DNA of 12,021 nucleotides. Origin: an uncultured Enorma sp. (GTDB taxonomy: Bacteria; Actinomycetota; Coriobacteriia; Coriobacteriales; Coriobacteriaceae). Below, piece after piece: positions 6,793-12,021 of this stretch. Position 1 is the first letter of the stretch, and every line of letters begins with the position of its first letter. The notes beneath the pieces were generated by a model. It worked only from the letters and a program-made list of their open reading frames with translations, did not search any database and was not told the DNA's origin. The position numbers were made by a program, and so were the translations under genes. Location of the stretch: NCBI GenBank assembly GCA_905210055.1, contig CAJLVH010000045.1:1-12021 (forward strand). The letters are read 5' to 3'.

Positions 6793-6820
6793 AGAAAAAG
6801 CCCCTCTCGGGGCTTTTTCT
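6793..6820. terminator. Bidirectional intrinsic terminator
   Basis: agaaaaagcccc (6793-6804) pairs perfectly with 6809-6820 around the loop tctc. The stem has a CCCC/GGGG core flanked by A5 and T5 runs, so an RNA from either strand gets a hairpin followed by U residues (minus strand TTTTTCTTTC). It lies 56 bases after the htpG stop and would also end the plus-strand unit that begins near 6353. Confidence 0.9.
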
Positions 6821-6876
6821 GAGGACTGTTTACGTGCGAATGAGCGAGGCCGTTTTGCTCGGCGCGGCCAAGCACT

Positions 6877-8928
6877 CTACATCAGCGCGCAGACGCTTGT
6901 CGCGAAGGCCACCGGATCCTCGGGCAAAATACCCTCGACCAACAGCGCCTGGTCATACAGCAAGCCGGCGTAGAGCCCGAGCTTATCGGTCTCGCCCGCC
7001 TCCTGCGCGGCAACGAGCTTCTGGAACACCGGATGCTGAGCATTGAGCTCGAGCACGCGCTGCGTCTTGGGCAGACCCTCGATATCACCTTCGGGCCCGC
7101 GCTTCAGCACTTTCTCCATCTCGAGCGAAAGCGGCCCCTCCGTCGTGATGCACGCGGGCGACGCATCCTCGCCCACCAGGCGCGAGGAGACTGCGACCTT
7201 CTCCACCTTGTCGCCAAGCGCTTCCTTCATGGCGTCGAACAGCGCCTCATGCTCCTTGGTGGCCTCTTCTGCCTGCTTCTTCTCGTCCTCGCTCGCAAGG
7301 TCGAGGTCGCCGGTCGCAACGTTCTTGAGCTCCAGATGACGGTCTTCGAGCTCGGGCTCGGCGCCGTCGGCCACGGCCTTCGCCGCCGCCTCGCGCGCAG
7401 CCTCGTCGTCGTAAACCTTCGGCATGTCCTTCGCCACGTACTCACGCATGGCCTGGAACGTGAACTCGTCCACGTCCTGCGTGCAGAGCAGCACGTCGTA
7501 GCCGCGCGCAAGCACGCCCGTCACCACCGGCATCTTGGAGAGGCGGTCACGGTCATCGCCGGCAGCATAGTAAATCGTCTTCTGACCCTCGGGCATCGCC
7601 TTCGCGTACTCCGCGAGCGTGACCATCTTCTGCTCCTTGGCGCTCCAGAAGAGGAGCAAGTCGGCGAGCTCAGACGCCTTCGCACCGTAGCTGTTATAGA
7701 TGCCGAACTTCAAGCCCCTGCCAAAGTTCTCGAAGAACGTCTCGTATGCTTCGCGATCCTCGTCGCGCATGGCCTCGAGCTCGGAGGTAATCTTCTTCTC
7801 GATGCGCTTCGCGATGGCATGGAGCTGGCGGTCGTGCTGCAGGGTCTCGCGCGAGATGTTGAGCGACACGTCCTCGGAATCCACGACACCGCGCACGAAG
7901 TTGTAGTAATCGGGCAGCAGGTCGGCGCACTTCTCCATAATCATGACGTTCGAGCTGTAGAGCGCGAGCCCCTTCTCGTAGTCCTTGCTGTAGAGGTCGA
8001 AGGGCGCGCGTCCGGGCACGAAAAGCAGGGCATCGTACTCGAGCGTACCCTCGGCATGGAAGGAAATGGTGCGCGCGGGATCCTCGAAATCGTGGAACGT
8101 GCTCTTGTAGAACTCGTTGTAGTCCTCCTGGCTCACGTCGTCTGCGCGCTTCTTCCAGATGGGCGTCATGGAGTTGATGGTCTCAAGCTCCTGGTAGTCT
8201 TCGTATTCAGGCTGATAGTCGTCGCCTGCGTCCTCGGGCTTGGGCTTCTGGCGGCTCTTCGTGACCATCATCTGAATGGGGTAGCGCACATAGTTGCTGT
8301 AGCGCGTGATGAGGTCCTTGAGCGCCCACTCAGAGAGGTAGCGATCGTAGTTCTCGCCGGGCTCGGCGGGCTCGCCGGGCTGCGTGGGCTTCGCGGGCTC
8401 GTTGTCGCGGAGCGTGAGGATCACGTCGGTGCCGTGGCCGGCGCGCTCACCAGGCTCGATGGTGTAGCCCTCGAGGCCGTCGGACTCCCACACATGCGCC
8501 TCGTCCTCGCCGTACGCGCGGCTCACCACCTGCACGCGCTTCGCGACCATGAACGCGGAGTAGAAGCCCACGCCGAACTGGCCGATGATGTCCACGGCGT
8601 CGCCCTGGTGCCCGGCGTTCTCGGTCTTGAACTCCTGGCTGCCGGAATGCGCGATGGTACCGAGGTTCTTTTCGAGCTCATCCGCCGTCATGCCGATACC
8701 GTTGTCAGAAACGGTAATCGTGCGCGCGTCGCGGTCGAAGCTCACGCGAATGGCAAGGTCGCCCTGCTCAACATGCATGTCATCGTTCGTGAGGCTCTTG
8801 AAGTTGAGTTTATCCACCGCGTCGGAGGCGTTCGAGATGAGCTCGCGCAGGAAGATCTCCTTGTTGGTGTAGATCGAGTTGATCATAAGGTCGAGGAGCT
8901 TCTTGCTTTCGGTTTTGAACTTGCGCAT
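6877..8928 (-). CDS. htpG: Molecular chaperone HtpG (Hsp90)
   Basis: ATP-dependent cytosolic chaperone of the Hsp90 family, acting as a dimer in protein folding and stress. The 683 residues begin MRKFKTESKKLLDLMINS, matching the family N-terminus. The GHKL ATPase domain shows IFLRELISNASDA (25-37, catalytic Glu29), DNGIGM (75-80), GTIAHSGSQEF (90-100) and QFGVGFYSAF (117-126); the middle domain has the conserved NISRETLQ with the ATP-contacting Arg. At 683 residues it is longer than the roughly 625 of E. coli HtpG. Extra length includes a Pro/Glu-rich insert near 178-193, an acidic segment near 226-246, and an Ala/Glu-rich segment before the C-terminal domain. The start at 8928 is set by homology; AAAGGAA lies about 10 bases upstream. 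The frame stays open 94 codons further upstream, but that part lacks family similarity. Confidence 0.97.
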   Translation of the reverse strand: MRKFKTESKKLLDLMINSIYTNKEIFLRELISNASDAVDKLNFKSLTNDDMHVEQGDLAIRVSFDRDARTITVSDNGIGMTADELEKNLGTIAHSGSQEFKTENAGHQGDAVDIIGQFGVGFYSAFMVAKRVQVVSRAYGEDEAHVWESDGLEGYTIEPGERAGHGTDVILTLRDNEPAKPTQPGEPAEPGENYDRYLSEWALKDLITRYSNYVRYPIQMMVTKSRQKPKPEDAGDDYQPEYEDYQELETINSMTPIWKKRADDVSQEDYNEFYKSTFHDFEDPARTISFHAEGTLEYDALLFVPGRAPFDLYSKDYEKGLALYSSNVMIMEKCADLLPDYYNFVRGVVDSEDVSLNISRETLQHDRQLHAIAKRIEKKITSELEAMRDEDREAYETFFENFGRGLKFGIYNSYGAKASELADLLLFWSAKEQKMVTLAEYAKAMPEGQKTIYYAAGDDRDRLSKMPVVTGVLARGYDVLLCTQDVDEFTFQAMREYVAKDMPKVYDDEAAREAAAKAVADGAEPELEDRHLELKNVATGDLDLASEDEKKQAEEATKEHEALFDAMKEALGDKVEKVAVSSRLVGEDASPACITTEGPLSLEMEKVLKRGPEGDIEGLPKTQRVLELNAQHPVFQKLVAAQEAGETDKLGLYAGLLYDQALLVEGILPEDPVAFATSVCALM

Positions 8929-9188
8929 ACGAGGGTCGTTCCTTTCAAATGGCGCCGTGTTCGCCCGCGGTCGCAACGCCGCGGGAACGAACCTGCTATA
9001 TTCAGACTTAGATTTTATAACCCATTCGCGCGCAGATATGCACTGCTCGCGAGATTCACCGGATTGGCGAACGTCGCCCACAGCATTCGATGCCGGCGAC
9101 GTACACGGGCGCACACCCTGGTACCTACGCGCCGCGAACAAGCATCCACCGGGATGCCGGTTGTCCCAAGCGGAGTTGTCTCGAACGG
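8929..9188 (-). promoter_or_regulatory. htpG leader and upstream gap
   Basis: Gap of 260 bases between the acetyltransferase and htpG. On the minus strand TATAAAAT (9019-9012) is a plausible -10 box, but no convincing -35 lies 16-18 bases upstream, so the promoter may use another sigma factor or an activator. A GC-rich hairpin follows at 8959-8988. I found no CIRCE element (TTAGCACTC inverted repeat) and no HAIR element (CTTGAGT inverted repeat), the usual heat-shock operators in Gram-positive bacteria. A 5-bp accgg/ccggt repeat lies shortly after the acetyltransferase stop and lacks a T-tract. Confidence 0.35.
8959..8988 (-). promoter_or_regulatory. GC-rich hairpin in htpG leader
   Basis: cccgcgg (8964-8970) and ccgcggg (8979-8985) are perfect complements with an 8-base loop. 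The stem is extended by gtt/aac (8959-8961 with 8986-8988) across a 2-base bulge. It sits 30 bases upstream of the htpG ATG and does not cover the ribosome site. It could stabilise the leader or be a regulator-binding dyad; the role is not known. Confidence 0.55.
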
Positions 9189-9695
9189 TTACAGCAGCTT
9201 CGCCATCCACACGTGCGGCTGACCCTCGTCCTCATAATCGACGTCGCGAATCGCCTCGTACCCAAGCTGCTCGTACATGCCGCGGATGTATTCTTGCGCA
9301 TGGAGCTTCATGAGCTGGGCACCGGCCGTGCGCGCCGCCTCCTCTGCTGCCCGGGCGAGTGCGAGGGCGAACCCCTGCCGACGCGCCGAGGCAACCACCG
9401 CCACGCGCCCCATAAGGTAGGTCTGGCTCGCATCGACCTGCTCATCGAGCAGACACGCGGGCGACTGCGGCACCTCCGGGCTCAGCGTGCGCTCCAGGTC
9501 CTCGGGAAACACGCGAGCGCAGCCCACGAGCTCGCCCTGCGCATATTCCGTCACATGGATGCAGCGGGGATCGTCATCGATCGCCTCGAACTCGTTCTCG
9601 TAGCCCTGCTCTTCCATGAAGACGATGCGACGCACCTCGAAGGCGTCTGCTTTGCATCCCGCGAAATCGATACTCGTCTTAATCTCGAGCGCCAT
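9189..9695 (-). CDS. GNAT family N-acetyltransferase, ElaA-like
   Basis: A 168-residue cytosolic acetyltransferase that should transfer acetyl from acetyl-CoA to an unidentified amine. Family marks are FEVRRIVFMEEQGYENEFEAID (19-40), which matches the N-terminal ElaA/YjcF pattern VRxxVFxxEQ; GCARVFPE (58-65); the acetyl-CoA pyrophosphate-binding strand and loop GRVAVVASARRQGFALAL (96-113), where RRQGFA replaces the commoner RGxGxG/A; and the C-terminal KLHAQEYIRGMYEQLGYE (130-147) and GQPHVWM segment. Length is normal for the family. ATG 9695 is preceded by GGGGAG at 5 bases. It lies 57 bases after the histidine kinase with only a weak hairpin (9733-9753, no T-tract) between, so co-transcription is possible. 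The substrate cannot be inferred. Confidence 0.85.
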   Translation of the reverse strand: MALEIKTSIDFAGCKADAFEVRRIVFMEEQGYENEFEAIDDDPRCIHVTEYAQGELVGCARVFPEDLERTLSPEVPQSPACLLDEQVDASQTYLMGRVAVVASARRQGFALALARAAEEAARTAGAQLMKLHAQEYIRGMYEQLGYEAIRDVDYEDEGQPHVWMAKLL

Positions 9696-9752
9696 GACGG
9701 CTCCCCACGTACGAATCCCTGCATGATGGCGCGAGAACGGGATGGCCGTTCC

Positions 9753-11174
9753 CTATGGTAATTGTATCTCCTGCTTGGGAAACGTCACGGTGATGCAGGT
9801 ACCTAGCCCCAGGTCGCTCGCCAAGTCGATGCTCGCGCCGTGGAACACCGCGGCGTGCTTCACGATCGCAAGCCCCAGACCCGTGCCCCCGCGCGCCTTC
9901 GAGCGGCTCTTATCCACCCGATAGAACCGTTCGAACACCTTGGGCTGCTCCTCGGGCGCGATGCCGATGCCCGTGTCTATGACCTGAAGGTAGGGTCGGT
10001 CTTCTTCGTCCGTGCCGCAGGCGAGCGTCACCGTGCCGCCCGGCTGGTTGTAACGGATTGCGTTGCTCGCCAGGTTGTAGGCGAGCTCGTCGAGCAGCCG
10101 CGGTACGCCCGTCACCACGGCGGGCTTCACATCCATCACGAAGCTCACGTCGTTTCCGCGCGCAAGCTGCTCCAGGCGCTGTCGGATGGACTCGAGCATG
10201 CGCGGGAAATCGACCGGCTCGGTCGAACCCAGCACCGCCGCAGAGGTATCGGAATCGGAGCGCTCGGCCTCATCGAGGTTGGAGAGGGTGAGAATATCGT
10301 TGACGAGCGCAGTGAGCCGTCCCGCCTCCTTATGGATGCGATGGCCGAAGTCCTGCAGGTCCTCCTCGTTGGCAACCATGCCGCTCGCGATAAGCTCGGC
10401 GTATCCGGAAATCGTGGTGAGCGGGGTCTTCAGCTCATGCGTGATGTTCGCGGTGAACTCGCGGCGCATGCGGTCATTGTCGGCGAGCACGCGCATCTGT
10501 TGCTTGAGCTCCTGGCGCTGGCTCTCAATGCGATCGAGCATCGGCGTCATCTCCGAATACATCTTCTCGGCGTTGTGCTTGGGGTGGTCGAGGTCGACCT
10601 CGAGCAGCGGCGCGATGATCCCGTGCGCGGCGCGGCGCGCGACGAAAAATGAGATCACGAGCAGAATCGCCGCGAGAACGAGCAGCGGCACGGCAAACGA
10701 GACCAAGATGGCGAGCACACCGTCCTGCTCCTGCGCGAGGCGAACCACCATACCGTTGTCGAGCAGCACTGCCTGGTAGAGCAGAATCTCGCCGAGCGTT
10801 GAGCTCGAACGCTCGGAATAGCCGGTTCCCTCCTCGCGCGCCTCGACGACCTCCGGACGGCCGTTGTGGTTCTCCATCTGTGCGGCCGGTTCCTCGTTGT
10901 CGAACATGACCGAGCCATCCGCGTCGACGAGCGTCACGCGGACCTCATCGAGCACGAGGCGGTCGAGCAGGCTCACATCATCGTCGGTCTCGTTGAGCAT
11001 CGAGGCGATGATCTGCGCCTCGTCGTAGAGCTCGCTGCGCGAGATCTCGGCGATCTTGTTCTGTAGATACACTGCACCCACAAGCGTGAGCACCACCACG
11101 ACGAGCAGCACGACGCCGAAGATCGTGCCGAACACGCGGCGAAACAGCGATCTCTTGTTCCCCAGTGGGCTCAT
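9753..11174 (-). CDS. PhoR-like sensor histidine kinase
   Basis: Membrane sensor kinase of a two-component system, 473 residues. A first membrane helix (about 15-37) and a second (about 154-178) bracket an extracellular sensor region of about 115 residues with no family I can name. After the second helix comes a short degenerate HAMP-like stretch (IIAPLLEVDLD, 186-196) and coiled coil, then the dimerisation/phosphoacceptor helix FTANITHELKTPL with His246. The ATPase domain has the N box ELAYNLASNAIRYN (363-376), G1 DTGIGI (400-405), F box FERFYRVD (414-421) and G2 GGTGLGLAIV (429-438). The PhoR-like assignment rests on the catalytic core; no PAS domain is seen. ATG 11174 has AAAGG 8 bases upstream. 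It follows its response regulator by 18 bases. Confidence 0.93.
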   Translation of the reverse strand: MSPLGNKRSLFRRVFGTIFGVVLLVVVVLTLVGAVYLQNKIAEISRSELYDEAQIIASMLNETDDDVSLLDRLVLDEVRVTLVDADGSVMFDNEEPAAQMENHNGRPEVVEAREEGTGYSERSSSTLGEILLYQAVLLDNGMVVRLAQEQDGVLAILVSFAVPLLVLAAILLVISFFVARRAAHGIIAPLLEVDLDHPKHNAEKMYSEMTPMLDRIESQRQELKQQMRVLADNDRMRREFTANITHELKTPLTTISGYAELIASGMVANEEDLQDFGHRIHKEAGRLTALVNDILTLSNLDEAERSDSDTSAAVLGSTEPVDFPRMLESIRQRLEQLARGNDVSFVMDVKPAVVTGVPRLLDELAYNLASNAIRYNQPGGTVTLACGTDEEDRPYLQVIDTGIGIAPEEQPKVFERFYRVDKSRSKARGGTGLGLAIVKHAAVFHGASIDLASDLGLGTCITVTFPKQEIQLP

Positions 11175-11192
11175 GACGCACGCCTTTGTGCG

Positions 11193-11873
11193 CTACGAGA
11201 TGCGGTCGGCGAAGCGGTACCCTACGCCGCGCACCGTCTCGATGCAGTTGGCGCGCTTGCCGAGCTTCTGGCGAAGCGTCTGCACATGCACATCGACCGT
11301 GCGCGATCCGCCATCGAAGTCCCAACCCCACACGCTTTGCAGGAGCGCCTCACGGCTGAACACGACTCCAGGCTTGCGCATGAGGTATTCCAGCAGGTCG
11401 AACTCGCGCAGCGTAAGCTTCACGGGCTCACCGTCGACCGTGACCTCGCGGTGGCTCGGCGAGAGCACGATGCCGGAGCTGGAGAGAACGTCACTTGTCT
11501 TTTTCGTCATGCCACCGCGACGCAATAAGGCGCGGCAACGACTCGTGAGCTCCATCACGCTGAAGGGCTTCGTGAGGTAGTCGTCAGCACCGCCGTCGAG
11601 CGCGATCACCTTGTCGAGCTCGGTGTCCTTCGCGGTGAGCATCATGATCGGCACCGTCGCGGTCTCCTTGTCCGCGCGGAGGCGGCGGAGAATCTCGAGG
11701 CCGTCGGTATCGGGGAGCATGATGTCAAGCAAGACGGCGTCGGGCACGCGGCGGGCGACAGCTGCCTTGAACTCGCTATCGCTTGCAAAGCCCTCTGCTT
11801 CGATACCCTGCTGATGCAGCGCGTAGAGCGTGAGGCCGCGAATGTCTTCCTCGTCCTCAACGTAATAGATCAT
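11193..11873 (-). CDS. OmpR/PhoB-family response regulator
   Basis: DNA-binding response regulator partnered with the downstream kinase, 226 residues. The receiver domain (1-118) has acidic residues EDEED (6-10), the phosphoacceptor Asp50 in LLDIMLPDTDG, Thr80 in MMLTAKD and Lys102 in LTKPF. The winged-helix output domain (about 128-224) shows KLTLREFDLLEYLM, FSREALLQSVWGWDF, RTVDVHVQTLRQKLG and VRGVGYRF, all typical of the PhoB/OmpR group. I chose ATG 11873 because GAGGAG lies about 11 bases upstream and homologues start MIYxVED; the GTG at 11885 overlaps that ribosome site. The kinase gene follows after 18 bases, so the two form an operon. The signal and target genes are not shown by the window. 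The 148 bases upstream have no promoter I would call with confidence. Confidence 0.95.
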   Translation of the reverse strand: MIYYVEDEEDIRGLTLYALHQQGIEAEGFASDSEFKAAVARRVPDAVLLDIMLPDTDGLEILRRLRADKETATVPIMMLTAKDTELDKVIALDGGADDYLTKPFSVMELTSRCRALLRRGGMTKKTSDVLSSSGIVLSPSHREVTVDGEPVKLTLREFDLLEYLMRKPGVVFSREALLQSVWGWDFDGGSRTVDVHVQTLRQKLGKRANCIETVRGVGYRFADRIS

Positions 11874-12021
11874 CGATACCGTCACTCCTCGAGTGCAAAT
11901 GTGTAGCTTGCTTCATAGTACACGTTATGCGCCGCGCTTCATGATGCAGAAAGGACATTGTAAAGATAGCGTAATCCGTCAGCTAGCAAGGACTGTAGAC
12001 CCCGCCATTGGGGACGGGGGG

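Larger units (their letters stand above)
6353..6820 (+). ncRNA. Candidate structured transcript of unknown family
   Basis: This is a proposed RNA of about 465 bases between the promoter at 6318-6346 and the terminator at 6793-6820. It is rich in inverted repeats: a hairpin at 6411-6439 (gcgtat/atacgc outer, cgag/ctcg inner, 7-base loop); a long-range helix pairing 6449-6454 with 6578-6583 and 6459-6468 with 6566-6575 (16 pairs); an inner hairpin gcacggg/cccgtgc at 6498-6531; and a perfect 10-bp hairpin with a 15-base loop at 6698-6732. I looked for hallmarks of tmRNA (YALAA tag, CCA end), RNase P RNA (GAGGAAAGUCC), SRP RNA and tRNA, and found none. It could instead be the message of the small ORF at 6473-6694. 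Function is unknown. Confidence 0.3.

Noticed and set aside
6589..6822. 77-codon plus-strand frame
   Set aside because: It reads through the intrinsic terminator stem, has no ribosome site, and is out of frame with the better small ORF.
8929..9210. 94-residue N-terminal extension of HtpG
   Set aside because: The family N-terminus begins at the ATG at 8928. The extension covers the likely promoter and a hairpin and has no similarity to Hsp90.
7033..9222. 729-codon plus-strand frame opposite htpG
   Set aside because: Antisense shadow of a well-conserved chaperone gene; no ribosome site and no recognisable protein family.
9733..9753. Terminator between kinase and acetyltransferase
   Set aside because: An 8-bp stem with one wobble pair and no U-tract; insufficient for an intrinsic terminator.
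11874..11885. GTG start for the response regulator at 11885
   Set aside because: The GTG overlaps the GAGGAG ribosome site itself; ATG 11873 gives the family-typical start.
12000..12021. CCCCG...CGGGG stem at the right edge
   Set aside because: A 5-bp GC stem cut by the window edge with no T-tract visible; cannot be called a terminator.
1..12021. CRISPR array, insertion sequence, prophage or integron features
   Set aside because: No regularly spaced repeats, transposase or integrase frames, or terminal inverted repeats with target duplications were seen.

Overview
The window is about 12 kb of GC-rich bacterial chromosome, and every confidently called gene lies on the minus strand. The overall style suggests a peptide-fermenting Gram-positive anaerobe of the class Coriobacteriia (Collinsella/Olsenella-like). 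That style consists of a lipoprotein peptide-binding protein with a twin-arginine-like signal, a PhoR-type kinase with a degenerate HAMP, a response regulator starting MIYYVEDEED, GC-ending codons and strong GGAGG ribosome sites. The taxon is an inference; there is no rRNA or other marker gene here.

Layout in minus-strand reading order (right to left). (1) 11873-9189: a two-component system, with an OmpR/PhoB-type response regulator followed 18 bases later by its PhoR-like histidine kinase, then an ElaA-type GNAT acetyltransferase 57 bases downstream that may be co-transcribed. (2) 9188-8929: a 260-base gap with a GC-rich hairpin in the leader of the next gene. (3) 8928-6877: htpG, the bacterial Hsp90, ended by a strong intrinsic terminator at 6793-6820 that has T-tracts on both strands. 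(4) 6876-5830: about 1 kb without a recognised protein gene. Its right half carries a plus-strand unit: a good sigma70-type promoter (6318-6346), nested inverted repeats, a possible 73-codon ORF whose ribosome site is buried in a helix, and the shared terminator. Its left half carries candidate promoters and a long leader for the opp operon. (5) 5829-10: oppA, oppB, oppC, oppD and oppF, a complete oligopeptide ABC importer. oppA is separated from oppB by a perfect 14-bp stem-loop; oppB to oppF are tightly packed, and oppD and oppF overlap by 8 bases.

How the genes work together: OppA (surface lipoprotein) captures peptides, OppB and OppC form the membrane channel, and OppD and OppF are the paired ATPases. 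The two-component pair senses an unidentified signal and has no target gene provable from this window. HtpG is an independent chaperone gene.

Most of the window is ordinary. The least explained part is the divergent plus-strand unit at 6318-6820, which could be a structured small RNA or a small protein mRNA with a self-occluded start. I do not recognise its family.
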